Origin: Lewinella sp. LCG006
GTDB taxonomy: Bacteria; Bacteroidota; Bacteroidia; Chitinophagales; Saprospiraceae
Assembly: GCF_040784935.1 (NCBI RefSeq)
Contig: NZ_CP160680.1
Coordinates: 859,501 to 923,500, forward strand
DNA: 64,000 nucleotides
Reading direction: 5' to 3'
The position numbers and the translations under genes are program-made. The notes below the pieces were generated by a model. It saw only the letters and a list, made by a program, of their open reading frames with translations. It was not told the origin of the DNA and made no database searches. This document shows, piece after piece, positions 8,683 to 17,643 of the stretch (position 1 is the stretch's first letter; the number at the start of each line of letters is the position of its first letter).

Positions 8683-10197
8683 TTAATGAAAATTATTGTC
8701 TAACAGGCCAATAATGTAATCCCAAAGTAGCTCAAAAGGAATAATTTCGGTGAGAAAGCTGGCTTGCCCAGCTTCTTCCAGTGGGTGAAGGTTCATTTTA
8801 TCGAGATGCTTCGCGGCTTTTCTCTGAACCGCGGCTTTATGGAATGAGTTTTTTGGTAATTCCAATAAAGCTTTCAAAAAATAAAACGACCGTAAGGTAT
8901 CTTTAGTAAACAAATGCCGGCGACAATACTGCTCCACGGCATCAATCTTGGCAAAAGTATCTTGGTAACGTTGTTGAGAAACCAACAACAGAATTTGGAT
9001 GATCAATATGCTCACATTCACCCCTCGTTTATCACGGGAAAAGATAGGAATCTGGTTGAGAAACCGCCCAATACGAAACTTGGTAAACCGCTTGTCGGCT
9101 TCAGCTTCGGGTAATTTCCCCAATATGAATAAGAAGTAGAGATAGGCTTCCAGTATTCGCCAATATTCTTGAATTTCCTCTTGTTGTGCTTTGAATCGAG
9201 CGTGCCCAGTGGCTTGACAAAAAACTTCGTAAGCAGTACTCAACTCCCCCGTGTGAAGTGCCAATACCAGGTAGGTTTCTTGAAATTTAAACCAGTTGTA
9301 AGACCCTTCCTGTAAAAGTGACAAACCTCTGTTTACGAAATCGGTAGTTTGTGCAAATTTTCCCAACTGAAAATGACAAAGAAGTTTTTGGTAATACGCA
9401 ATTTGCAGGGGAACACTGGCTTCATATTCCTTTTTTTCAAAAAAAGTAATCATCTTATCGCAAACCTTATCGGCAGCGTTATAGTCTGAAGAAGCTGTAT
9501 AAATCCCCATCTCTAGCAGCCCCGCATAAAGATGCAGCGTGTAAGCATCCAACTTATCCGTATACGGGCACAAGGAAAGGTGAGCTTTTTGTGCTTCTTC
9601 TAAGATAACCTCTGTAGCTGCTTTCTTACGAACAAACTCACTGATAAAACGAGTGTAGTTATCTTCCGCCATGATCTCTGCTCGCAATATCTCTTGCAAA
9701 CGTGTGCATTCCACTGCATACTCTTGGTATTTGGCATGATCCCCGGCTACTGTACCGAAATGCATCTTCAGATTTCTACTTAGATCAAACGCCAAATCAT
9801 TGAACTCATAACGCAAAGCTTGACGAAGGGTTTGCTCAGCCAATTCTACTGCCGCCATCCGCGCATTTTTACCAAACAGTATCTTACTAGCTGCCCAGTT
9901 CTTATGAATTACATAATACGCCTGTTGCCGACTATTATAAGAAGGGAGTGATAAATCGACCAGAAATAGAGAAGCTATCAAGCGGTCGATCAGGTCAGAT
10001 TTTAATCGCCTAAAAGCCCCTGACTTGCTCGACTGATGGGTAAGTTTACGAGCGAGTTCATCATCTCCAACATCATCCGCCAACATTTCATACATTTCTC
10101 CCAATTGGGTATTAATACTAAAAGGGAAGCCGAGTTTCCGAATAGAACGCAGCTTAATTCTAGTAATAATCTGGACCAATTCCCGGAGTACCTGCAT
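8683..10197 (-). CDS. TPR-like helical protein, paralogue B (504 residues)
   Basis: ATG start, 32 bp downstream of the LytTR gene stop, so the two almost certainly form an operon. The product is soluble and predicted helical throughout, with solenoid-like helix pairs. It shares with paralogue A the LQIAYYQKLL block, EGSYNWFKFQE, KFRIGRFLNQIPIFSRDKRG and LRSFYFLKALLELPKNSFH, plus a matching N-terminus (LRELVQIITRIKLRSI). The most conserved part is the C-terminal third, which suggests a shared partner or fold there. The operon with a LytTR DNA-binding protein suggests it modulates transcription, perhaps by binding the LytTR protein or a ligand; this is inference. No enzymatic motif is visible. 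Confidence 0.82.
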   Translation of the reverse strand: MQVLRELVQIITRIKLRSIRKLGFPFSINTQLGEMYEMLADDVGDDELARKLTHQSSKSGAFRRLKSDLIDRLIASLFLVDLSLPSYNSRQQAYYVIHKNWAASKILFGKNARMAAVELAEQTLRQALRYEFNDLAFDLSRNLKMHFGTVAGDHAKYQEYAVECTRLQEILRAEIMAEDNYTRFISEFVRKKAATEVILEEAQKAHLSLCPYTDKLDAYTLHLYAGLLEMGIYTASSDYNAADKVCDKMITFFEKKEYEASVPLQIAYYQKLLCHFQLGKFAQTTDFVNRGLSLLQEGSYNWFKFQETYLVLALHTGELSTAYEVFCQATGHARFKAQQEEIQEYWRILEAYLYFLFILGKLPEAEADKRFTKFRIGRFLNQIPIFSRDKRGVNVSILIIQILLLVSQQRYQDTFAKIDAVEQYCRRHLFTKDTLRSFYFLKALLELPKNSFHKAAVQRKAAKHLDKMNLHPLEEAGQASFLTEIIPFELLWDYIIGLLDNNFH

Positions 10198-10229
10198 AAA
10201 AGTTTAAGATGGATGATCGATGGCAATTT

Positions 10230-10574
10230 CTAAATAATCAGCACCCGATCAGTTAATTGATTCAAAAATGTACGCCCCACAGGGAGTGCCGCCTCTCCTA
10301 CGTAAGCAAGCCTTTCTTTGGTATCAATTTTTAACAAATGATAAAAATTAAGGACATAGCTTTTATGAATCCGCACAAACTGATCGTCGGGTAAGCTTAA
10401 CACTAGTTGCTTGAGCGAAATTTTACTAGTGTACTTTCCTCCTTTACTCGTGATGAAGTAACAATAATTTCCTTCTGCCTGGATATACCTAATTTCATCA
10501 TAATGGATTCGATGTAGGATATTTTGTTTCCGAATAAAAATATAAGCAGAGGAGGGTTGTGTTTCGTTGTTCAT
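10230..10574 (-). CDS. Stand-alone LytTR-type DNA-binding protein (114 residues)
   Basis: Start taken at the ATG at 10572-10574; an in-frame TTG lies 9 bp upstream. The protein is essentially one LytTR domain: IHYDEIRYIQAEGNYCYF, LKQLVLSLPDDQFVRIHKSYVLN and ALPVGRTFLNQL are diagnostic. There is no receiver domain, so it is not a conventional two-component regulator and needs another input. It is followed after 32 bp by TPR-like paralogue B, its likely partner. A perfect TCGGTTC/AACCGA-type hairpin at 10598-10614 lies in its 5' region. LytTR domains bind DNA direct repeats upstream of target promoters; targets here are unknown. Confidence 0.9.
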   Translation of the reverse strand: MNNETQPSSAYIFIRKQNILHRIHYDEIRYIQAEGNYCYFITSKGGKYTSKISLKQLVLSLPDDQFVRIHKSYVLNFYHLLKIDTKERLAYVGEAALPVGRTFLNQLTDRVLII

Positions 10575-10597
10575 AGTATTCAAACCTAGAGCATGTC

Positions 10598-10614
10598 TCG
10601 GTTCGGGGAACCGA
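10598..10614. promoter_or_regulatory. Short hairpin before the LytTR gene
   Basis: TCGGTT(CGGGG)AACCGA is a perfect 6-bp stem located 24 bp upstream of the LytTR start codon. It may be a leader structure or operator. The adjoining TAGAGCATGT resembles the end of the cruciform element at 52660-52821. Confidence 0.3.
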
Positions 10615-10747
10615 TTGTGAAAAATTCTACTTCTGTGTTAAAGAGTTGGGCTAAAACTATTTCGTAGCAACGGTAACAACAGCCTTTAGATATAATCTAA
10701 ATTTAAATACAGACTAAAAACAATAAGTATTGTATACAAAGTAATTT

Positions 10748-10769
10748 GACGGAAATAACTGATTCCGTC
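10748..10769. repeat. Short GACGGAAATAA palindrome
   Basis: GACGGAA and TTCCGTC flank an 8-base loop. It is preceded by AGTAATTT, exactly as at the larger element beginning near 49359. It may be a minimal member of the same palindromic family, located just after the pseudouridine synthase gene. Confidence 0.55.
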
Positions 10770-10793
10770 ACAAAGTAAAGATAGAAAAATAAA

Positions 10794-11486
10794 TTAAACT
10801 GGATCTTCCCTTCCCCATGATTGCCAAAGCGGATTACCAACCGGCAGTTCAGCCACCACGATTTCTTCTTGTTCTGTCAATGGATCTATGAAGGTCAATT
10901 GACGAGCATGTAAGGCAATTTCATTAGGCTGCTGCCCCGTCGGGCCTCCGTATTTCTCATCACCTAACAGCGGACAACCCATACTCGCCAATTGAACCCT
11001 TATTTGGTGAAACTTCCCACTCAGAGGACGAATCTCCATGCAACTAATATTGGCATTTGTTTGAACAACTCGGTATTGTAATTCCGCCATAACAGCCCCC
11101 GAACGAGGTTCGGTAAAGGCAACCGCACATTTATTCTTCTGGTCTTTTTGCAAGTAATGAATCAATGCACCTTCCTTCTCAGGAGGTTCACCCAGGCACA
11201 TGGCCCAATAGACCTTCTGTACTTTTCTATCGGCAAACTGTTGGTTGAGGTGCCGTAATGCACTTTTCTTTTTAGCCAGTATAAGCACACCACTTACCGG
11301 ACGGTCTATTCTGTGAACTACCCCCAGGTAAGGTTCCCTTGAATACTGCTCTTGCAAGTAATTTTTTATTTGGGTTTCTACACTTGGGTAATCCCAAAGT
11401 TGCTCTACATTTAATCCAGCTGGCTTGTTTACCGCTAGCCAATGTTTGGTTTCTTTGATAACCGGGGGATGGTTTTGATGCTTCAT
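10794..11486 (-). CDS. RluA-family RNA pseudouridine synthase
   Basis: A 230-residue cytosolic enzyme that isomerises uridine to pseudouridine in structured RNA (rRNA or tRNA). The catalytic motif HRIDRPVSGVLILAK is at residues 58-72, with the nucleophilic Asp at 61. The later family motifs RPLSGKFHQIRVQLASMG and LLGDEKYGG are present. It lacks the N-terminal S4 domain of RluD/RluC, as expected for the shorter RluA-type group. The exact target site cannot be told from sequence. It stands alone, with palindromic repeats on both sides. Confidence 0.92.
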   Translation of the reverse strand: MKHQNHPPVIKETKHWLAVNKPAGLNVEQLWDYPSVETQIKNYLQEQYSREPYLGVVHRIDRPVSGVLILAKKKSALRHLNQQFADRKVQKVYWAMCLGEPPEKEGALIHYLQKDQKNKCAVAFTEPRSGAVMAELQYRVVQTNANISCMEIRPLSGKFHQIRVQLASMGCPLLGDEKYGGPTGQQPNEIALHARQLTFIDPLTEQEEIVVAELPVGNPLWQSWGREDPV

Positions 11487-11523
11487 AATAATTACTGGGG
11501 TAATGCTTTCACTAAGTAAAAAA

Positions 11524-11646
11524 GACGGAAATAACTGCCCCCGTTTTTTCTACCGATTCGCGAATATTTTCACGCAAGCTCCTTTTAGTCGCTTGCTTAG
11601 AAAATTTTAGCGAATCAAAAACGGGGGCAGTTATTTTTAATCCGTC
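11524..11646. repeat. Long palindromic element with GACGGA ends (about 123 bp)
   Basis: The arms GACGGAAATAACTGCCCCCG and the reverse complement of ACGGGGGCAGTTATTTTTAATCCGTC pair, and inner arms GATTCGC/GCGAATC and GCAAGC/GCTTGC extend the fold. The ends resemble the elements at 10748 and 49365. The right end contains the last codons and stop of the SGNH-like gene. There is no coding capacity of its own, and it is MITE- or REP-like. Confidence 0.75.
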
Positions 11647-12272
11647 ACTAATGAGGCGACCTTCGGAAACAACTGCTCGGCTAATATTCGTTGTCCTTCT
11701 TGGCTTAGGTACTCGCCATTGCCCTGCCAGTACTTTGGTTCCTTCTCCTGATGAGGTACATTGATGATTTCCCACTGGGCATCAACTCGTTTCAGGAGTT
11801 GTTCAAAGCTTTTGAGATAAGCATTATCATGACTGGCGGTACCTGCTGTAGCTACGATAACCGGCAGCTCGGGATAAGCCAGGCGCACCTTTTTCAATAA
11901 CTTTTCCCAATCTTGTAGCTCTTTGATCAATAACGGCCCCGACTGCTTGCTGGCATACTGGATCAAAAGCGCGTCCAATCTTTGTTGCAAAAGCCAATCT
12001 ACCCGGTCAGCAGCACCGCTAACAGATTCTCCTTTTATCCCTGCATTGACAACTTTCACCGGTAGCAAAGTCGACAATTGTTCTGCCAGGAGTGCCGGGT
12101 AGGCTTCCTCAGGAGGCAACCCAACACCAACCGTCCAATCCCCACCCAGGCAGATTAATTTCCATGGTCTGTCCGAAATTACTTCTCTACCATTTTTTGC
12201 TTCACTACGCTGTTCTCCACAGGACATCTGAAGGAGTATAAGCAAGAAAAAAAACAGCACTTTGGGTCGCAT
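11637..12272 (-). CDS. Degenerate SGNH/GDSL-hydrolase-like lipoprotein
   Basis: Start chosen at the ATG at 12270-12272 rather than the TTG six codons upstream, because it gives a clean lipoprotein signal (LILLQMSC, lipid Cys 18). The fold matches TesA/arylesterase proteins: VGLPPEEAYPALL, VVNAGIKGES and the terminal EGQRILAEQL align with the family. The catalytic features are lost. The GDSL block reads GGDW (residues 43-46) with no Ser, the GGND block reads ASKQ, and the His of the DGIH block is replaced in NGEYLSQEG. It is therefore probably a non-catalytic, membrane-anchored binding protein, or a decaying gene. The last residues and stop lie inside a palindromic element. Confidence 0.78.
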   Translation of the reverse strand: MRPKVLFFFLLILLQMSCGEQRSEAKNGREVISDRPWKLICLGGDWTVGVGLPPEEAYPALLAEQLSTLLPVKVVNAGIKGESVSGAADRVDWLLQQRLDALLIQYASKQSGPLLIKELQDWEKLLKKVRLAYPELPVIVATAGTASHDNAYLKSFEQLLKRVDAQWEIINVPHQEKEPKYWQGNGEYLSQEGQRILAEQLFPKVASLVTD

Positions 12273-12629
12273 TACTTCAGCTTGGTTCAATTAAAAGAAT
12301 GCAAAATACCAAGTATTCTCCAAAAAACGCCATGGGTGATCCCCTGGCCACTCGACAACTTTGCTGTCACATGAAAAACAAATGCGCTATTTATTTTTGT
12401 ACTACTCTCCTACTGATTTTTTACTTTCGCAAAAATTGAGCATTTTGTGAAACAATTTATCTGATAAATACATATAATAATTTGTTGGGGTAAGATTTGA
12501 ATCTCCAACACACTCAACCCAATAGTCGAACACAAGACTAACTTTTAAGAACTACACACGACACGACACACACATACTATGAACAATGCTTGACCTGCCA
12601 GCGCCGGTCGAGTGGTAACAATCTGTGCA

Positions 12630-13046
12630 ATGGACAATCCCACTTCTATCCTCTTTGCCGAGGATAACCCTCAAGACGTACGTTTATTAAAATACGCACT
12701 TTCCCAACTTGACAGTCAAGTCAATCTTCTTCATTATCCCGATGGTCAGGAATTATTGGCGGCACTACCTGATTTGTATGCTGCAACAGTGGCTTGCGTA
12801 TTGGTTGACTTGAATATGCCCTTTGTGAATGGCTTCGAACTCATCACTCAACTGCGGGCAAATGAAGATTTTCGCCATGTCCCTATCATCGTTTTCACGA
12901 ATACCAATAGCAATGAAGAACGCTTGCGTTGCTATGAATCAGGGGCAAATGCTTATGTCCCCAAACCTCTGGAAATAGAAGAGCTGGTCAAAGTAGTGAA
13001 GAGTATCTTTGACTTTTGGGTAAGTACAAATACGAGGGTTATCTAG
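12630..13046 (+). CDS. Single-domain response regulator (CheY-like)
   Basis: Start chosen at the ATG at 12630; a GTG lies six codons upstream. The 138-residue protein is one receiver domain. The acidic pair is EDN at residues 11-13, the phosphoacceptor Asp 60 lies in [12 protein letters not shown], the Thr switch residue is in IIVFTNT, and the conserved Lys is in YVPKPLE. It is like the Rcp1/single REC proteins paired with hybrid kinases or phytochromes. There is no output domain and no kinase gene nearby, so its partner is unknown. Its 3' end overlaps the convergent queG gene by 8 bp. Confidence 0.92.
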   Translation: MDNPTSILFAEDNPQDVRLLKYALSQLDSQVNLLHYPDGQELLAALPDLYAATVACVLVDLNMPFVNGFELITQLRANEDFRHVPIIVFTNTNSNEERLRCYESGANAYVPKPLEIEELVKVVKSIFDFWVSTNTRVI

Positions 13047-13986
13047 CATCCCCCAGAAAGGAGATATTGCGTTTCAGGCCAGCGTATTTGGTACGCTTCA
13101 CCGCCGATCGTTTGAACACTTTACGGAAGGTTTCTTCCGTGAGCTCCTGCCAATCGCGTTGCGTCATTTCCAAAAGTTCTGGATGAGGATCGAAGGCAGG
13201 CTCTTTGTGTTTAGTGGCGAAGCGATTCCAGGGGCATACTTGTTGGCAAATGTCACAACCAAACATCCAATTGTCCATTTTACCGCTAAAATCTTCAGGA
13301 ATAGCCTCTTTTAATTCAATGGTCACATAAGAAATGCATTTGCTCCCGTCTATCAGATAGCCTTCGGGGGCAATCGCATCCGTTGGGCAGGCATCAATAC
13401 AGCGGCGGCAAGTTCCACAATAATCCTTCATCGGAGCATCGGCAGGTACATCCAAATCGCTGATCAATTCTGCTAAAAAGAAATAAGAACCTGCTTTAGG
13501 GTGGATCAACAAGGTATGTTTTCCTATCCAACCATTACCCGCTTTTAATGCCCAGTCCCGTTCCATTACTGGCGCTGAATCTACAAATACCCGCCCATCA
13601 ATCTCTCCAATATTTTCCTGGATGTACTGAAACAGGGATTTCAACTTGTCTTTGATCACAAAATGATAATCTTCCCCATAAGCATATTGGCTGATCTTCG
13701 GAGCAGAAGGATCATTTTGAGTGGCAGGATTATGATAATTGTAGAGAAGGCTAATGACTGATTTTGCGCCTGGAACCAATTTCCGTGGGTCAACCCTTTT
13801 ATCGAAGTGGTTTTCCAGATACCCCATTTTTCCGTGCTTCCCTTGATTCAGCCAATCTTCCAGCCGCTTAGCTTCTGGTTCCAGGAAATCTGCCTTAGCT
13901 ACCCCCATAAAACTGAATCCCAAGCGGTAAGCTTCTTCCTGAATGAGTTGTTTTGCCGTGATCTTATTAGGGATGTCTTTTTGCAA
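13039..13986 (-). CDS. queG: Epoxyqueuosine reductase
   Basis: A 315-residue cobalamin- and iron-sulfur-dependent enzyme that performs the last step of queuosine synthesis in tRNA. Two ferredoxin-type cluster motifs are visible: [16 protein letters not shown] and [11 protein letters not shown]. The N-terminal part has the typical [21 protein letters not shown] start and [21 protein letters not shown] segment. The start at 13986 is a TTG and no in-frame ATG occurs before residue 27, so TTG is accepted. The length matches the shorter family members, which lack a HEAT-repeat tail. It overlaps the response regulator gene at the 3' end. Confidence 0.95.
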   Translation of the reverse strand: MQKDIPNKITAKQLIQEEAYRLGFSFMGVAKADFLEPEAKRLEDWLNQGKHGKMGYLENHFDKRVDPRKLVPGAKSVISLLYNYHNPATQNDPSAPKISQYAYGEDYHFVIKDKLKSLFQYIQENIGEIDGRVFVDSAPVMERDWALKAGNGWIGKHTLLIHPKAGSYFFLAELISDLDVPADAPMKDYCGTCRRCIDACPTDAIAPEGYLIDGSKCISYVTIELKEAIPEDFSGKMDNWMFGCDICQQVCPWNRFATKHKEPAFDPHPELLEMTQRDWQELTEETFRKVFKRSAVKRTKYAGLKRNISFLGDAR

Positions 13987-14135
13987 AAAAATGTGTTTTT
14001 CTAATTATCGCACTAATAATGAAACCAATCATCCTGAAATTACGTACATAACAGTGGTTTAATACCAGCTATAATGTAGCATTAGGTCTCGGCATCTGGG
14101 GGGAAGTCGGGACCTTTTTTATTGAATCATCTTAT

Positions 14136-14205
14136 TAGCGTTGTTCTGCTGAGAGCTGTTTTAGTGCTTTCGCTAAGCTTCATCGCAGAACAACGCTATT
14201 TTTTT
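14136..14205 (+). terminator. Hairpin with T-run, no gene upstream on its strand
   Basis: TAGCGTTGTTCTGC and GCAGAACAACGCTA form a perfect 14-bp stem across a 35-base loop, followed on the plus strand by seven T. No plus-strand gene ends here, so it may close an unrecognised small RNA or be another palindromic repeat. On the minus strand it lies 44 bp past the haloperoxidase-like gene but lacks a T-run there. Confidence 0.4.
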
Positions 14206-14248
14206 CGGCTCACATAAGTGCACCTTCGGCAACAACCGAAAGTTCAGC

Positions 14249-17200
14249 TTACATTTTGATCAACCGCCGCAACAATAATTCCTTTCCGTCAGCCGTCTCC
14301 AGGCGAATCATGAATACCCCCTGCCGAAGGTTACTTAAAGAGAGATAAAACCTATTGTCAAGCACCGTTTCTGTGCCGCGGTAAACCAAACGGCCACTAA
14401 GGTCAAAAATTCGGATATTAACAGCCCCTGTTTGATTGATGTGAACCGTCAATTCCTCCTCAAACGGATTAGGAAAGATTTTTGCTTCCGCAAAAAAGTC
14501 AACACCAGAGCAATCTTCATCTATGCCATTGTCTGCGATATCAGGGGCATTAGGATAAATGTTGTTGTTGGTATCATCGCAATCATCGCCGTTTGCAGCA
14601 TAACCTGCAGGTAATTCGCCACAAATTTCAATCGCATCTTCACCATCACCAAACCCATCACTATCGGCATCTCGGTAATAAACGAAAAGGGGTAAACCTT
14701 CGTCAATTTCGTTGTTACAATCATTGTCTAAATCATCACAAATTTCCGGGGCACCGGGGTACACCTGGTTGCGTGTATCATCACAATCACCAGAAGTGGC
14801 GGTCAATTCACTGGCCAGGTAAGCTGCTGCGGATGGTCTTTCACAACTGTCCATAATTACTTCTCCACTACCATAACCATCGGCATCAGCATCAATGTAC
14901 CAATCCTGGGTGGGGAAAGCCTGGGCATCATTGTCATCACAATCTGTATCTACGGCTATTAGTTCTGTGGCCAAGTTGCCAAAGTTAGGCCGTTCACAAC
15001 TGACGACTGTTGTACCATCACCGTAATTGTCTTCATCCTGATCCAGGTACCACACCTGACCGGGAAACTCCTGGCTATCGTTGTCATCACAATCGGTATC
15101 CAATGCCAATAGCTCAGCAGGAAGGTATCCGAATGCGGGGCGCTCACAGCTTACCATTGTACTGCCATCACCATAGCTATCACCGTCGCGATCGAGGTAC
15201 CAGGTTTGGCCAGGAAATTCATTGGCATCGGCGTCATCACAGTCGGTGTTATCCATGACGTACCCTACCGGAGCAGTGCAAGCCGCAATACTTTGGCTGG
15301 CGTCCCCATAAGTGTCCTCATCGGTATCCAGATAGAAGGTTACCAAAACCCCTTCGTCAATATCATCATTACAATTATTATCCAAACCATCACAAATTTC
15401 AGGGGCACCAGGATATACGGTGTTATTGTTATCATCACAGTCTTCGTAACTGTAGAATCCATCAGCATCTTCGTCTTTGTAAAACAGCGATTCTGCGAGC
15501 GCAAAAGCTGTCGTTCCGATGTCAATACCAATTAAGCGACCGGGCATATCATCTACCGGTGGGTGAATTCCTCCCCAAATACGGGAAAGGCTACACTGAT
15601 CAGAGGCATCACGGTAGGTTGCCCATTCGAGGGTGACATCCATACTTGGGCCGTCTTCAAAAACCAAAAACTCGTTTTGAGGAGCCTCAAAACGCCCTAC
15701 CCCACCTGGGAAAAACGGATCGCCAGTGACAGCAGTCATAATCTCTGCAGCTGCTCGAGAAAAAGTCGAATGCCCGGAAATATACCCTGCAAAGTTGGGA
15801 GACACAAAGGTTGGTCTTTGGTAGGGCCACCAGTTCTCTGCCAAAATCCAACCAACGCCGGCATCCTGTATTTCTGGGATGGTCACAAAATCAGGGCCTC
15901 GCCAAGCTTTAAGTTTTATTTTACCCACATGCTGTCCGGAGCTACCAGCGAGCGGGTCTCCTTCATTCACCAAAGCAATCAAGCCATCGAGTAATTGTAT
16001 TCCTCCAGGGTGATAGGAAGGCAAATTAGGATCGGTACTTTGCCCCAAATCGGCCATTGCGCGAATAGCAGAAACGGGCCGCAAATAATCGTACCAACCT
16101 TTGATGCCCCAAACAGTTACCGCCGCGTCGTGCATCGCTCCTCCGAGGGCTAGATAGGTTTTCACTTCCCACTCTAAGGGCTCTAACACTTCGCCCTTAC
16201 CGCCAAATTTACGTACCAAGTTGGGATCGTCACTGACCGTATTAAGAATCGTAAACCAGTGCCCAGGAGGGGTTTCAGATTGGGGGCCATCTGCCCAGAA
16301 TTCGGCCAATACCCGGGCGTAATCACCTCTTGGTACCAATTGAGGTTCATAAGGTGCTCCCGTTGCAGGGTTGAGTGCATGCCCATTTCCTATATCCCCA
16401 CCGTTGACGAGATCATAGAAATCATGCAGGCCCTCAATGCTTGTTGGATAATCCTCGACGGCAATGTTTCCAATGCTAGCAGGGGAAATATCCCAGATTA
16501 CCCCATCATCAGGACTAAGATGAGAAGACCAGGCTGCTACTAAACCAAAGGTATACTGATATTCGGCTGACAAGCCTCCTCCTGTTGCCGTCTCCAAACT
16601 CGGTGGAGGTCCGGGATCGTGGTACACATAGTAAGAGTGGCCATCTCTTTCGTAGATCGTTAAATCCTCCGCATCAAGAGCGAAGGGTGCAACAGCGCCC
16701 CACTCTGGTCCTAAAAACGAGGGGGTATTTCCTGGAAAAACATTTCCCGACTGATCTACAAAAACACTTAAAGTGAGTGGTTGCCAACGATTATAATCCG
16801 TAATATCAGGATTACCTGGAAATTCAACGATCAGCGGATCGTTGACAGGTTCATAAAATTGATTAGCGTAGTCAAACTCCTCATTCGATCCATCCTGCAT
16901 CCCGAAAGCAATCAATTGCTGGGCAATGTAATTACCCAAAGCTGCCGGAGAACCTGTACTGTAATCAACGGAAGTAAAGCCTGCATTATAGCCTAAATCA
17001 GCGAAAAGCGTATTAAGGTTATTGAGCGTCAAAAATGCTCCCGGAGAATTTTGAAACCGATGGCGCAAAAGGCGGAAAGCGGCATAACTAATCGCTTCTT
17101 CCCGAGCAGCCTCAATATCACTAGGCATGGCGGGCGGTGTGAAGGGGCATTCAAAACCATCTACCGTCTTCCCCAGAAAATACGTTTCAGCCTCCTCATC

Positions 17201-17395
17201 GTATACTGCCCAAGCATCATACATGGCAATAGATGTATGAAACAAATTTCGAGCGTGCACCGTGGGCCGGGCAAAATCTCTACGAATTGCACTCAACAAA
17301 GCTTCGTTCCACTCTCGCGCTACAGACTGAGCTGTAACTGCGGAAGAACATAGCAGAAGTAAAAAAACGAGAAGGGTGGTAATTGCTCTTATCAT
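14249..17395 (-). CDS. Secreted vanadium haloperoxidase/PAP2-like protein with MopE-type repeats and T9SS tail
   Basis: Start chosen at the ATG at 17393-17395, which gives a clean signal peptide (MIRAITTLLVFLLLLCSSAVTAQ); the longer frame adds 29 unlikely residues. The first ~610 residues match vanadium-dependent haloperoxidase/acid phosphatase proteins. YISGHSTFSRAAAEIM carries the active-site His, and RIWGGIHPPVDDMPG the Arg and His that hold vanadate or phosphate. A run of Asp-rich repeats follows (DCDDNN, EICDGLDNNCNDDIDEG, and three near-identical DTDCDDNDxQxFPxQ copies). These are MopE-type putative metal-binding motifs. The last ~75 residues form a T9SS type-A sorting domain (IFPNPFEEELTVHI, RIFDLSGRLVYRG). 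It is predicted to be exported and surface-bound. Whether it halogenates or dephosphorylates cannot be told. Confidence 0.88.
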   Translation of the reverse strand: MIRAITTLLVFLLLLCSSAVTAQSVAREWNEALLSAIRRDFARPTVHARNLFHTSIAMYDAWAVYDEEAETYFLGKTVDGFECPFTPPAMPSDIEAAREEAISYAAFRLLRHRFQNSPGAFLTLNNLNTLFADLGYNAGFTSVDYSTGSPAALGNYIAQQLIAFGMQDGSNEEFDYANQFYEPVNDPLIVEFPGNPDITDYNRWQPLTLSVFVDQSGNVFPGNTPSFLGPEWGAVAPFALDAEDLTIYERDGHSYYVYHDPGPPPSLETATGGGLSAEYQYTFGLVAAWSSHLSPDDGVIWDISPASIGNIAVEDYPTSIEGLHDFYDLVNGGDIGNGHALNPATGAPYEPQLVPRGDYARVLAEFWADGPQSETPPGHWFTILNTVSDDPNLVRKFGGKGEVLEPLEWEVKTYLALGGAMHDAAVTVWGIKGWYDYLRPVSAIRAMADLGQSTDPNLPSYHPGGIQLLDGLIALVNEGDPLAGSSGQHVGKIKLKAWRGPDFVTIPEIQDAGVGWILAENWWPYQRPTFVSPNFAGYISGHSTFSRAAAEIMTAVTGDPFFPGGVGRFEAPQNEFLVFEDGPSMDVTLEWATYRDASDQCSLSRIWGGIHPPVDDMPGRLIGIDIGTTAFALAESLFYKDEDADGFYSYEDCDDNNNTVYPGAPEICDGLDNNCNDDIDEGVLVTFYLDTDEDTYGDASQSIAACTAPVGYVMDNTDCDDADANEFPGQTWYLDRDGDSYGDGSTMVSCERPAFGYLPAELLALDTDCDDNDSQEFPGQVWYLDQDEDNYGDGTTVVSCERPNFGNLATELIAVDTDCDDNDAQAFPTQDWYIDADADGYGSGEVIMDSCERPSAAAYLASELTATSGDCDDTRNQVYPGAPEICDDLDNDCNNEIDEGLPLFVYYRDADSDGFGDGEDAIEICGELPAGYAANGDDCDDTNNNIYPNAPDIADNGIDEDCSGVDFFAEAKIFPNPFEEELTVHINQTGAVNIRIFDLSGRLVYRGTETVLDNRFYLSLSNLRQGVFMIRLETADGKELLLRRLIKM

Positions 17396-17643
17396 GATGA
17401 TCGCTTTTCTATTTTTTGGGGAAACAAAAATATACGAATAACCTTTCAGTCTCAGTATAAACAAAATTAAGAAAAGGCTCAAGTATTCCCTATTTACAGC
17501 AGCAGGAAAACGTTAAACTATCGGTAATTAGCCTCAACTACATTAATTACCTACCTATTATTTGGTAAATTCGTTGTGCAGGCCGTTGATCAAGTCAGCA
17601 TTTCTGCCTTTTGCTCTCTTTCTTAACTAAAACAATTGACAAG

